The notes under the pieces: generated by a model
The model's input: the letters and a program-made list of their open reading frames with translations, nothing else
The model's database searches: none
Told to the model about the DNA's origin: nothing
Program-made: the position numbers and the translations under genes
In this document: one piece after another, positions 1-8,963 of the stretch
How positions within the stretch are numbered: the stretch's first letter is position 1
How the letters are laid out: each line of letters starts with the position of its first letter
Source of the DNA: CAZSHX01 sp964606895
GTDB taxonomy: Bacteria; Bacteroidota; Ignavibacteria; Kapaibacteriales; UBA2268
Length of the DNA: 40,558 bases
Assembly (NCBI GenBank): GCA_964606895.1
Contig: CAZSHX010000042.1
Span: 1-40,558, forward strand
Direction: 5' to 3'

Positions 1-46
1 AAACGAGTGGTACCCTTTCACCGAAACGAGTGGTACCCTTTCACCG
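1..46. repeat. 23-bp perfect tandem duplication at the window edge
   Basis: Positions 1-23 and 24-46 are identical. Because 23 is not a multiple of 3, the two copies are read in different frames, so a coding sequence cannot run through both copies in its original frame. The duplication may be an assembly artefact at a contig end or a real frameshifting duplication. Confidence 0.8.
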
Positions 47-1021
47 AAATATCCACTCAACAGTTTGGAACGTTACGAATCAAAAACAGGCGACCAACGC
101 TCAAGAATGATATTTTTAGAAGAACTCATCAGAGAGCTTGAAACATTTGATAAAACAGTTCAGAATTTAATATCTACTGGTTTTGATACACCATCCTTGA
201 AACAGATAGCAATTGATGATGCCGAACAGGTAATAGCAATTCAATGGAGAAAGAAAATATCAGAATTATTCAATGTTTCACAGAATGATACTTTTCAGTT
301 TGTAGAGAACACCTATACTAATTTGAAATATACAACTTTGCAACAATATGAGCATAGACTTATTGAATCTCAAAAGAAGTTCCAAGAAGATTTGACAAAT
401 AAAGTAGATGAATTGTTTTCAAATTTGAGTAAAGAATTATCTCTATCAAGACCAAGAAAGAATAATGAAGTGATTGAATTTGAAGCTGAAAATGTTTTAA
501 GAAAATGGTTCACAGATAGAAAAGATACTTTTATTACCGAAACAAAAAAATGGTTGAACGATAAATTTTCAGTATTTCTTGCAAACTGGTTAAAACAAGA
601 CCTGAAAACTTACTCCAAAAAAGCAGAGAAAGATGCTGTTAAAACTTTACATACTGCAATTCAGAAATCATTTTTATCATTCACTTCTTTTGTAGATAAA
701 ATAGCAATAGAAGGTATAGAAGAATTAGAATCATGGGGCATGAACTTAGATATTTATGATGAATTCTGTAGGATTAAACCAAACAAAACCAAGCCAACAA
801 CTTTTGCTGAATTCATTCATCAGGAAATGTCCTACTTGCCTGATATTAATGATGGTGTGAGAGTAAATATTGCACCACTTCAGAAATTGGGCTTATTACA
901 AGATATAGTGTTGCAACCCAAAGACGTAACAAAAGCAATTGCCGATAGAGCCGATTGGCGAAGTGATGAGCGTCGTTGGTGTCGTGATGAAAAGTTACCA
1001 AAACCTGGATGGTGGGAGTAA
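2..1021 (+). CDS. pglX: BREX PglX-type DNA methyltransferase, C-terminal part (5' end outside window)
   Basis: The frame is open to the left window edge, so this is the C-terminal third or less of a longer protein. The reading ...YPLNSLERYESKTGDQRS at about 50-115 looks internal rather than like a start; TTG at 65 is only the first start-like codon. The catalytic methyltransferase motifs are not in the window. The end contains DINDGVRVNIAPLQKLGLL and a Trp/Arg-rich tail ending LPKPGWWE, which I recognise from C-termini of large adenine methyltransferases in BREX loci. Type I BREX order is pglX-pglZ-brxL, which is what follows, with 23 bp to the next gene. In BREX the methyltransferase marks host DNA and also takes part in phage exclusion. 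Identity rests on this context plus the tail. A 23-bp tandem duplication at 1-46 disturbs the frame at the extreme edge. Confidence 0.72.
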   Translation, partial: NEWYPFTETSGTLSPKYPLNSLERYESKTGDQRSRMIFLEELIRELETFDKTVQNLISTGFDTPSLKQIAIDDAEQVIAIQWRKKISELFNVSQNDTFQFVENTYTNLKYTTLQQYEHRLIESQKKFQEDLTNKVDELFSNLSKELSLSRPRKNNEVIEFEAENVLRKWFTDRKDTFITETKKWLNDKFSVFLANWLKQDLKTYSKKAEKDAVKTLHTAIQKSFLSFTSFVDKIAIEGIEELESWGMNLDIYDEFCRIKPNKTKPTTFAEFIHQEMSYLPDINDGVRVNIAPLQKLGLLQDIVLQPKDVTKAIADRADWRSDERRWCRDEKLPKPGWWE

Positions 1022-1044
1022 AAAAATGAAAAACGGAGGAACTA

Positions 1045-3504
1045 ATGTCATTTAAAGAATGGTTAATCAATAGAGTTTTAGAAATAAAAAAGAAGGAAAA
1101 CTCAAAAGAGTTTCCAATTTTCTGGTTTGACCCAACAAATGAATGGAAAGAACTGATTAGTTCTGCATTCAATGGTAAGTTTTCAATTTGGATTGAATTT
1201 GAACATACTTTAAAAACAAGATATGAACTTGTTGAAATTGAAAAGAAACCAGATATAGTTTGGCTGCCATTCAAAAAAGAAAAACTTGAATTCCTAAAGA
1301 CTTTAGAACCGTATTCACATCATTGGGAAACAAGTATTCTTGAGGCAGTAAAAGAATTCGGTGTAAATATCACTCACGATATAGAGCCAGACTTAAAGCC
1401 ATTGATTAAATCTTATACAATGGAGTGGCTTGATGAACCAATTGAGAAATGGAAAAATTTAACTGCAACTGGTGCTGACCTTGTTAATGATAGATTAATA
1501 CTCGAATCAATTTCAGGTTATGGTAAACCACTATCAGCCTTTATTGATACAGATAAATGGGATATTTTTAAAAGAAGACTTAACAAAGATTATTGCTTAG
1601 AAGTTCCTAAAGATAATTGTCTTAATGATAAGGATTTATCTGATAAGTGGAGAATAAAAGTTGTTTCAATGTTATTGGCAACTGATATATTTGTCAATAT
1701 TCCTTTAGAAAGTTTTACAAGAAATGACTTGCTTATCAAAGATGGAAGCCCAAGAAAGTCATCTTTAAATTTACTGAATCAAATGAGAAAAGATATAGAC
1801 ATAATGCCTTATTTTGAAAAAATGGTTTTACTTGCAGATAAGACTTTAGACTTAAATGAATGGATTAAAAAGAACTATACATATTCAACCGAGCTATTCT
1901 CTTCTTACTCAGCCGAAAAAATAATGTATGAAAGTGAGATTCAAAAATTAGTATCATTTAAAACAATATCAGAAATAGCAGAACATTTTGAGAGAAATAT
2001 ATCATTCTATAAAAAACATTCTGAATCATTTTGGTCAAAGAATTCCGAAATAAAATTGAATTGGTATTTGTTTCTTGCAATAGCTGAGGCTTCCATATCA
2101 TTAAATGAAAATGATGGCATAGAAAATAACTGGTTAAATATTGAGAACGCTATTAACTGGTATTATACTGAAGGTTGGAAAGTTGATTCATCATGTGAAT
2201 TAGCCTATGAGAAAATTACAACTGATTACCCTGCTCTGAACAAGATTGTTAATGAACTGAAAAACTCATATTTAAGAGTATTGGATAAAACGAATACGGC
2301 TTTTTCAGAACTCATTAGTAAAGATTCAGACTGGCACAATAAACTTAATCATAATTATTCAAGCGATATCCTCAAAGGTAGATTATCAAAAACTGATAAT
2401 GTTGCTATAATAATTGCAGATGCTTTAAGGTTAGAATTGGCAAAGAAAATTGAAAATGATATAAATTCAAATGGAAATTTTGCCAATACCGACATAGCAA
2501 AAGCACCAGTACCAACAATAACAAGTTTAGGTATGCCTTTTACTTTGCCAATTGATAGTACAGAATTAAAGTTGAACATTTCTTCTGATAAAACTCCAAA
2601 TGTACTGTTTGAAGGTTCAGACTTATCAATAGCTGAAGAACGTAGGAAATGGATTAAAAAGAATTTCAAACTTGATGATTCTCATGTTTTGTCTTTCAAG
2701 TCAATTATTGAAAACAACTATACAATCCCAAGTGGCAAATTTATTTATATAACTATGGATGAGTTTGATAGTCAAGGACATGAGGGTGAACTGGAATTTT
2801 CTGGGACAGATGATATTATTGAGAAATTCAAAAAAATCATAAGAATTACAAGAGATAAAGGTTATAACAAATGTTATATTCTAACTGACCATGGATATTT
2901 TCATTATTATCAAGAAAAAGATGAAACAATAGATTCACCATCAGGTGAAATTTTGTTTAAATCTCGTAGAGCTTATATCGGTAAACAATTAGAACATAAA
3001 ACAGCAATTAAAACAAAAATTCAGACCTACGAAGTTATGACACCAAGAAGCATTTCTGCCTTTAAAACTTATGGCAATAAAGGGTTCTATCATGGTGGCA
3101 CGACCTTACAAGAACTAATTATACCGTTCTTAACAATAACTTGGTCTAAGAAATTTGAAAAAATTGGTGTTGTAATTAAACCAATACAAGAAATTTCTAC
3201 AATGGAACCAAGAATTGAAGTTGAGCCAACGACTTCTCAATCAAACTTATTTGGAGAAGGAATTGTTGACAGACAAATTAAATTAAAAATAAAAGATTTG
3301 AATAGTGGAAAATTGTTATTTATTTCAAATGTTGAAACAATTAAGCCAACTGATTCAAAGAGGGTTATTTGTTTAAATAAGCAAAAAGATGCTACTGGTC
3401 AGTCAGGACTGAAATTAAGAATTGAAGCAATTGATGCAGATAATGAAGAAGTTCTATCAAGTTACGATTCAATTTTAAAAATTGAATTAGATGAATGGTT
3501 TTAA
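1045..3504 (+). CDS. pglZ: BREX system phosphatase-like protein PglZ
   Basis: An 819-residue protein starting at ATG 1045 behind a clear GGAGGA site. PglZ has an alkaline-phosphatase superfamily core and is one of the two signature proteins of BREX. Supporting motifs in order are IIIADALRLE (Asp459, Arg462) preceded by a long helical N-terminal region, TITSLGMPFTLP just after it, ITMDEFDSQGHEGEL, the metal-site-like LTDHGYFHYY (Asp615, His616), and FYHGGTTLQELIIPF (His683) near the end of the core. A beta-rich C-terminal extension of about 120 residues follows. Length fits the family. It sits between pglX and brxL in one direction, so co-transcription is likely. In characterised BREX systems PglZ is essential for defence, but its substrate is not settled. 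Confidence 0.9.
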   Translation: MSFKEWLINRVLEIKKKENSKEFPIFWFDPTNEWKELISSAFNGKFSIWIEFEHTLKTRYELVEIEKKPDIVWLPFKKEKLEFLKTLEPYSHHWETSILEAVKEFGVNITHDIEPDLKPLIKSYTMEWLDEPIEKWKNLTATGADLVNDRLILESISGYGKPLSAFIDTDKWDIFKRRLNKDYCLEVPKDNCLNDKDLSDKWRIKVVSMLLATDIFVNIPLESFTRNDLLIKDGSPRKSSLNLLNQMRKDIDIMPYFEKMVLLADKTLDLNEWIKKNYTYSTELFSSYSAEKIMYESEIQKLVSFKTISEIAEHFERNISFYKKHSESFWSKNSEIKLNWYLFLAIAEASISLNENDGIENNWLNIENAINWYYTEGWKVDSSCELAYEKITTDYPALNKIVNELKNSYLRVLDKTNTAFSELISKDSDWHNKLNHNYSSDILKGRLSKTDNVAIIIADALRLELAKKIENDINSNGNFANTDIAKAPVPTITSLGMPFTLPIDSTELKLNISSDKTPNVLFEGSDLSIAEERRKWIKKNFKLDDSHVLSFKSIIENNYTIPSGKFIYITMDEFDSQGHEGELEFSGTDDIIEKFKKIIRITRDKGYNKCYILTDHGYFHYYQEKDETIDSPSGEILFKSRRAYIGKQLEHKTAIKTKIQTYEVMTPRSISAFKTYGNKGFYHGGTTLQELIIPFLTITWSKKFEKIGVVIKPIQEISTMEPRIEVEPTTSQSNLFGEGIVDRQIKLKIKDLNSGKLLFISNVETIKPTDSKRVICLNKQKDATGQSGLKLRIEAIDADNEEVLSSYDSILKIELDEWF

Positions 3505-3541
3505 CTAAGTAAATGTAAATTAAAAAAATAAAGGTATCATT

Positions 3542-5647
3542 ATGTCAGAAGAAGTAATAAATCAAGAAATTCCTGTTTCACCGGAATGGGTTGATGAATT
3601 AGATGATAAACTGATTAAAGTATTTTCAGGTAGAGTTGTCAGAAAAGACCTCGTTAAGAAGTTTAAAGTAGGTGATAATATACCTGTTTATGTTTTAGAA
3701 TATCTTATTGGTAAATATTGCTCTACCACAAATGAAGAAGAGATAGAAGCAGGGATAAAAAGCGTTAAAGACATCATTTCTGAACGTATTGCTCGTGGAG
3801 CACAGAGTGAACTCATAAAATCAAATTTGAGAAGGACTGGCTCTACTAAACTGATTGATTCAATTGAAGTGAAATTCGATGAAAAAGATGAAGGTGGTAA
3901 ATATTGGGCTAAATTAGCAACAGCTGGTCTTGACTTTATTCATATTGATGAAAACCTTGTTTATGAACATGAAAGATTATTGACTGGTGGTATTTGGGCT
4001 AACTTAGAAATTTCTTATGATGAAACCAGAGTACATAAGGGAGTTACCAGACCATTCGTACTTGAAAAACTCAAACCAATTCAAATAGCAAGTGCTAATC
4101 TTGATGAATTTATTGAAGGAAGAAAACAATTCACAAGAGATGAATGGTTAGATGCATTACTTAGAACAATGGGATATGAACCTTCTCACAGTGATTTTAC
4201 TTTTAGAAGAAAATTGCTCTTTTTAACTCGTTTAATACCAATGGTAGAAAAGAATTATAATTTGATAGAGTTGGGGCCTCGTGGAACAGGCAAATCATTT
4301 GTTTACAGAGAAATTTCTCCTTATGTCATTTTATTAAGTGGTGGTCAAGGTTCTGTAGCTGATTTGTTTGGTTGGAAAAACAGAAAAGATAAACCAGGTC
4401 TTGTTGTTAAATACGATTTGGTTGCATTTGATGAAGTTGCTGGTTCAAATTTCAATAAAGAGAATGATAAGCAAATGTATAAAGGGTACATGGAACAAGG
4501 TTCATTTTCAAGAGGAGATGATAGAGGAACTATTTCAGCAGATGCTGGTATTGTTTTTAATGGTAATATTGATGGAGATGTAGAATCAATTGCACGTGTT
4601 TCACATTTATTTGCAGCTCTACCTGAATCAGTCAGAAATGATATGGCTTTTCATGATAGATGGCATTGTTATCTTCCAGGTTGGGAAATACCAAAAATGC
4701 AGACTGCATATTTTACTTATCATCTTGGTTTTGTTTCAGATTACATTGCAGAAGTATTCCATACATGTTTACGAAATAAGAATTTTTCAAATATTCAGGA
4801 TAAGTATTTCTCATTCGGTAATCATGTTGAAGAAAGAGATAGAAAAGCCATAGTCAAAACTATATCAGGGTTAGTTAAATTACTGCACCCTGACGAGAAT
4901 CCAACAAGAGAAGAGCTTGAAGAATATATTAAATTTGCTTCCGAAATGAGACGTAGAGTAAAAGAACAACTTAAAAGAATGGGTGGAATCGAATATTCAA
5001 AAGTAAATTTCTCTTATATGGACAAAGAAACTGGTGAAGAAACTCATATCGGCTGTCCTGAACTTGGCAATATTCAATTAATACCTGAAAATCCTTTACC
5101 CCCAGGTGACATCTTTACAATTGGTTATGACCAAGCCGAAACAAGATATTCATTATTTAGATTCCAAATTAACTGTTCAGTCGGTAATGGCAAAATGAGT
5201 ATTGTTGGTACGAATTCAAAGAATATCAAGGAATCAATGAAAATGTCTTATGACTTTCTTAGAGCTAATTCTAAAAAAATTGGAATAGACAGAGACCTTT
5301 CAAGTTATGATATTAATGCTCAGGTAATGAGTTTAATGCAAGGTAAAGATGCAAAAGACTTGGGAATGGCTTTCTTTATTGGTTTGGTTTCTGCTATTTT
5401 ACATAGAACAACAGCGGCTGGTCTTGTTGTTTTAGGAGAAATGAGCATACAGGGTGTAATAACTTATGTTGAGGGTTTAGGAGACAAACTGAGAATAGCA
5501 ATGGATTCTGGAGCGAAAAGAGTAATGATACCTACTATGAATCGTAAAGACTTTGCAACTTTACCAGATGAAGTTATTGACAAAATGCAGATAGAATTTT
5601 ACAGCGACCCGATACAAGCTGTTTATAAAGCATTAAGCGAGAATTGA
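3542..5647 (+). CDS. brxL: BREX AAA+ protein BrxL (Lon-like)
   Basis: A 701-residue protein, ATG start 37 bp after pglZ. The N-terminal 200 residues resemble the BrxL amino domain. The AAA+ core has Walker A GPRGTGKS (residues 245-252, Lys251) and a Walker B-like LVAFDEV (Asp297, Glu298). The C-terminal domain resembles the Lon protease fold, with GLGDKLRIAMDSGAKRVMIP (Lys649 where Lon has its catalytic Lys). The Lon DG-P-S-AG serine motif is not recognisable at the matching place, which reads KDLGMA (605-610), so proteolysis is doubtful. That agrees with the view of BrxL as a DNA-binding AAA+ ring rather than a working protease. It is the last gene of type I BREX operons, as here. Function: ATP-dependent step in phage restriction. 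Confidence 0.9.
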   Translation: MSEEVINQEIPVSPEWVDELDDKLIKVFSGRVVRKDLVKKFKVGDNIPVYVLEYLIGKYCSTTNEEEIEAGIKSVKDIISERIARGAQSELIKSNLRRTGSTKLIDSIEVKFDEKDEGGKYWAKLATAGLDFIHIDENLVYEHERLLTGGIWANLEISYDETRVHKGVTRPFVLEKLKPIQIASANLDEFIEGRKQFTRDEWLDALLRTMGYEPSHSDFTFRRKLLFLTRLIPMVEKNYNLIELGPRGTGKSFVYREISPYVILLSGGQGSVADLFGWKNRKDKPGLVVKYDLVAFDEVAGSNFNKENDKQMYKGYMEQGSFSRGDDRGTISADAGIVFNGNIDGDVESIARVSHLFAALPESVRNDMAFHDRWHCYLPGWEIPKMQTAYFTYHLGFVSDYIAEVFHTCLRNKNFSNIQDKYFSFGNHVEERDRKAIVKTISGLVKLLHPDENPTREELEEYIKFASEMRRRVKEQLKRMGGIEYSKVNFSYMDKETGEETHIGCPELGNIQLIPENPLPPGDIFTIGYDQAETRYSLFRFQINCSVGNGKMSIVGTNSKNIKESMKMSYDFLRANSKKIGIDRDLSSYDINAQVMSLMQGKDAKDLGMAFFIGLVSAILHRTTAAGLVVLGEMSIQGVITYVEGLGDKLRIAMDSGAKRVMIPTMNRKDFATLPDEVIDKMQIEFYSDPIQAVYKALSEN

Positions 5648-5705
5648 GCAAATGGAATTTTTGACAATTTTAAATTTAAAAAAATTTTCATAAAAGGAAA
5701 TAAAA

Positions 5706-6239
5706 ATGAAATTTGAACCACAAAATTTTGAACTTGACAAAAGTTACGACACACCATTTGGCAATTTAATTGGTATAATCAAAGAAGATGAAGCCAAAAT
5801 TGTAAGTTATGATAATAGTAGAGATTCCAATGATATCAAGAGATGCATAATTGCCAAAACAAATATTGAAGTAGCTCAATTTTATTATTATATTGAGAAG
5901 AGGCTATTTTCAGAAAATCCAGACTTGGTTATTACAACACACCAGAATAAAGATAATTCTTGGGGGTTCTATATTCGGAACAAAACAAAAAATGAGTCTT
6001 GGAATGATTTCAATTTTAATCTTATTTGGATTCATTTTATTGGAAGGTCGCCTAAAGAGTTAGTAATAGAAGTTCCTCAAAAATATGTCGGTTATATAAT
6101 TAACTCTATCATTCTCACTTCCCCTGAATATTGGTTATTCCCAAATGATAGTAAGGAATTGAATTATCTGCTAATTAGGAATATTACTAAAAACAATATT
6201 GAAGAAATCATGAATATTCTTCTGAAAATACGATTTTAA
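5706..6239 (+). CDS. Unrecognised 177-residue protein at the end of the BREX operon
   Basis: ATG start with an AAAAGGAAA stretch upstream, 58 bp after brxL and on the same strand. I do not recognise a family. The protein is soluble, without signal peptide or membrane segments. It is rich in aromatic and Ile/Asn residues, with a central WGFYIRN...SWNDFNF segment and a C-terminal half predicted by eye as mixed strands and helices. Low GC and codon use match the BREX genes, so it travelled with them or was acquired in the same region. It may be a BREX accessory or simply the next cargo gene. The coding call is supported by length, start site and spacing. Confidence 0.6.
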   Translation: MKFEPQNFELDKSYDTPFGNLIGIIKEDEAKIVSYDNSRDSNDIKRCIIAKTNIEVAQFYYYIEKRLFSENPDLVITTHQNKDNSWGFYIRNKTKNESWNDFNFNLIWIHFIGRSPKELVIEVPQKYVGYIINSIILTSPEYWLFPNDSKELNYLLIRNITKNNIEEIMNILLKIRF

Positions 6240-6473
6240 CTTGTTCATTAATTGAATAAAAAATTAGGGTATTTTTTTTACTTTGTCCAATTTCATAACA
6301 TGAATAAGGATATTTTTTACAATCGATGTTCGATGGTCAAAATATAAAGAAATTACCAAACTACTCTTATTCAAACGAATATATATTCTTGAACTTTAAT
6401 ACTAATATTGTATAAAACTCTTGTTAAAATTGAATCCTGTATGAAATTTGAGTATTTCTTAACTTTAAGAAAC

Positions 6474-6497
6474 TTTGTTATTGAATAACAAAACTTG
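6474..6497 (+). repeat. 24-bp inverted repeat, left copy, with a 19-bp palindrome
   Basis: Contains TTTGTTATTGAATAACAAA, a palindrome with 9-bp arms around one base. The reverse complement of the full 24 bp recurs exactly at 6876-6899. Confidence 0.85.
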
Positions 6498-6622
6498 AAA
6501 GTATTATTAAAAATTCCCAGATTTCAAAAAAATGAATTTCCTGCTCCGGTAATTTAGGCATGCAATCTGTTTTTGATGATTTACTTTACCCTATAAAAAA
6601 CGCTCATCGGCAAAATGATTGT

Positions 6623-6666
6623 AAAAACTCTTTGATTTTATGAGAATGTTTTTCCAAAGAGTTTTT
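6623..6666 (+). terminator. 12-bp perfect stem followed by T-rich DNA
   Basis: AAAAACTCTTTG (6623-6634) pairs perfectly with CAAAGAGTTTTT (6655-6666) across a 20-nt loop, followed by ATTTTATT. It could terminate transcription from the BREX side, but the loop is long and the stem is AT-rich, so a structured RNA or protein site is also possible. Confidence 0.4.
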
Positions 6667-6875
6667 ATTTTATTAATTTTTATGTTAATTACAGTGAAAA
6701 TTAACCAGATTCCCTGCTATACTTACAGTACAAAAATACAAATTTTATTTCAAGATTTTTACTTAGAAATAAATACGAAGCATTGCTTTTCTAAAATGTT
6801 AGAAATTGACTAATGAACTAAGACTTATATTTTACTAAAAAACTGTACCATGAAGAATTGGAATTATAATTTTAA

Positions 6876-6899
6876 CAAGTTTTGTTATTCAATAACAAA
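6876..6899 (-). repeat. 24-bp inverted repeat, right copy
   Basis: Exact reverse complement of 6474-6497, with palindrome TTTGTTATTCAATAACAAA. The two copies bracket a 378-bp segment with no gene. Confidence 0.85.
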
Positions 6900-7054
6900 T
6901 AGAAAATTATATCAAATTAAATTGTTTCATTTCGATTTGTGGTAATAAAAGTCATGCTATCATTTTATACTGATTATATATACCTATAAAAAATGAGTAT
7001 GATGGCAATTTTTGGGGATTTAACAGATTAAATAATTTGTGTGTGTTACATTTG

Positions 7055-7630
7055 TTATTTAAAATGAAGTTGAATATCAGTGAATTCACTAAATAGTTCT
7101 GGTAGAGTTAAAGTTTTTAAGCCTAATTCTTTACAAATTGCTGGTATTTTTTTGAATAATTTGTTGTCATTGCTTATTTCTGTTTCTTCAGTAACTAATG
7201 TAACTTCCATATTTTCTTTTAATAAATTCAAACCTAACAATATCATTCTCATATCAGCTTCATTTAAAAATTTATTCTTTTGATTTTCATATTCGACATC
7301 AGACAGATTTCGTAACTTTCTTATAGAACTATTTACAAATTGGTTATCTAACTGTCTTAAAAACTTAGCAGGAGAAGGAGCAATAATTGAATCAGTTTTA
7401 ACTGGAGTATTATATAATTTTAGAAATGTTTTGTCTGATAAATATGATAGAGTATTAATTATCAATCCTCCTGAAATGTAGGTGCATTCTTCTATAACTT
7501 TATCAATTATTAGGATTTCGCCATCTTTTATTTTACCTTTGAAATAATCAAATAATTCAGAATTTTTGTCAAAAGGTAAGTAATAACGAACCAACGACAT
7601 AAGTGAGTTAGTATCAATTATTACTTTCAC
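7055..7630 (-). CDS. PIN-domain protein, DUF4411-like, probable toxin or nuclease
   Basis: 191 residues, GTG start at 7630 with GAGAGG upstream. The N-terminus MKVIIDTNSLM places Asp6 as the first PIN metal ligand. The segment RYYLPFD...IKDGEILIIDKVIEEC and the later NEADMRMILLGL and LVTEE...KIPAICKELGL fit the DUF4411 type of PIN domain. PIN domains are metal-dependent RNases and often toxins. Its start overlaps the stop of the upstream ImmA-like gene by one base (TAGTG), so the two are translationally coupled. ImmA/IrrE-type peptidase plus PIN is a known predicted toxin-antitoxin arrangement. Target RNA unknown. Confidence 0.8.
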   Translation of the reverse strand: MKVIIDTNSLMSLVRYYLPFDKNSELFDYFKGKIKDGEILIIDKVIEECTYISGGLIINTLSYLSDKTFLKLYNTPVKTDSIIAPSPAKFLRQLDNQFVNSSIRKLRNLSDVEYENQKNKFLNEADMRMILLGLNLLKENMEVTLVTEETEISNDNKLFKKIPAICKELGLKTLTLPELFSEFTDIQLHFK

Positions 7631-8784
7631 TATAAATACCTCTCCAGTTTATCAGCAGAAATATTCAATGTTTTGCATACATCATATTCATTTATAACAC
7701 CTTCATAAAATGCAGTTTGAATTGTTGAAATTAATAGAGGCGAATTAATCGGCTTAGGTGTTCGACCTGATGGTTTAATTCCATGTTGTTTATCTATTTC
7801 CCTTTGTTTTTTCTCAAGTTCCTGTTTATCCAGAAATTGCTGTTCAAAATCAGCTTTAATAATCTTATAATCAGAAAATGATATTTTCTTTTGAAAAAGC
7901 AATCTTGTGAAAATAGCAATTTGACTTAAATGAGTATTTTGAGATATAAACTCAATTGTTTTAAAATGATAATCATTTCTAACATTAGCTATTTCTAAAT
8001 TTTCAATAATTTTTTCATATTTACCTATCAAAAAGAAATAAGCAAATTCGTTACACCACTTTTCAATTTCAGATAATTTTATGTTCCCATAACTTTCATT
8101 ATCAATTTGTTCAACTTCTTCCTCATTGATTAGAAAATGTCCAAACTCATGAATTAACGTAAAAATTTCTCTCCTATATGATAATTGCTGTCTTTTCAAT
8201 ACAATTACATTAGGGTTAAGGAAAAAGCCATCTATGTTGGCTTTTTCAATTTTATTCCATGTTTCTACAAACTCAAATACCAGTATATTATTCTCAGCAA
8301 ATTTACCAATAATTGATTTAAGAAATTCCTTTTTGTCAGTATTAAATTCTGGGTAAATAGCTTTTCTCAATTGAATAGCAACAGTTTTAGGATTATGATG
8401 AATTTGATAAAGAGGTAAAGTTCTTTCTATGTGTAACTCGGCAAGTTTTGCTATTGCCGATAATGAAATTTTAAATTCCTCAAATTGATTAACAATTTTT
8501 TTTGCACCAATATTTAAATCAACCCCAAACTTTGTTTTTCTAAAAAAGATACTTGCATCTTGTGAAATTTCAATAGATTTTGGGTCAAGATAAAAATGAA
8601 GTCCTTTATTGAATATTTTATCAATTCTCTTTAAATTACCAATTTTAATTTCATCAACAAGAATATCGTTCTTAGTTAATGGTTTTTTTAATCCATGACT
8701 TATCATAACAAGAAGCTCATCCACTGAAATCTTATATAGATTCAGTAGATATTTAAGCCTTGATATGTTTTGTCCTACGTTCAA
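7630..8784 (-). CDS. ImmA/IrrE-family metallopeptidase-like protein, partner of the PIN gene
   Basis: 384 residues. The start is TTG at 8784, preceded by AAAGGA about 9 bases upstream; no ATG fits better. The N-terminal part (about 1-70) looks like the usual lead-in of this family. The zinc peptidase signature LIHEFGH is at residues 210-216 (His212, Glu213, His216), followed by KWCNEFAYFFLI as the likely third-ligand helix. The C-terminal 80 residues are charged and helical, with a PSGRTPKPINSPLL linker and a probable small DNA- or partner-binding domain. Family members cleave repressors or act as antitoxin-like regulators. Here it is coupled to a PIN toxin and may regulate or process it. The direction of control is inference. 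Confidence 0.78.
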   Translation of the reverse strand: MNVGQNISRLKYLLNLYKISVDELLVMISHGLKKPLTKNDILVDEIKIGNLKRIDKIFNKGLHFYLDPKSIEISQDASIFFRKTKFGVDLNIGAKKIVNQFEEFKISLSAIAKLAELHIERTLPLYQIHHNPKTVAIQLRKAIYPEFNTDKKEFLKSIIGKFAENNILVFEFVETWNKIEKANIDGFFLNPNVIVLKRQQLSYRREIFTLIHEFGHFLINEEEVEQIDNESYGNIKLSEIEKWCNEFAYFFLIGKYEKIIENLEIANVRNDYHFKTIEFISQNTHLSQIAIFTRLLFQKKISFSDYKIIKADFEQQFLDKQELEKKQREIDKQHGIKPSGRTPKPINSPLLISTIQTAFYEGVINEYDVCKTLNISADKLERYL

Positions 8785-8963
8785 GTAATTCTTTCCTTTA
8801 GATTAAAAATCAATTTTTTAATTACAATCAATAATTATTTTGAAAATCTAATATTTCATTATACTCTTCAAACTTTTTCTTTAATATTTGATAATACAAT
8901 TCCTTCAAGATGCAAATTTAATACTTTTTAAACTTTCTTTTAGGTAAAATATTTCCGTAACTA

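Larger units (their letters stand above)
6240..7054. other. 815-bp AT-rich gene-free interval
   Basis: No credible gene on either strand; stop codons are frequent in all frames. It holds a 24-bp inverted repeat pair and a 12-bp hairpin, listed separately. It separates plus-strand BREX from the minus-strand PIN/ImmA genes, so both transcription units end into it. Confidence 0.7.
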
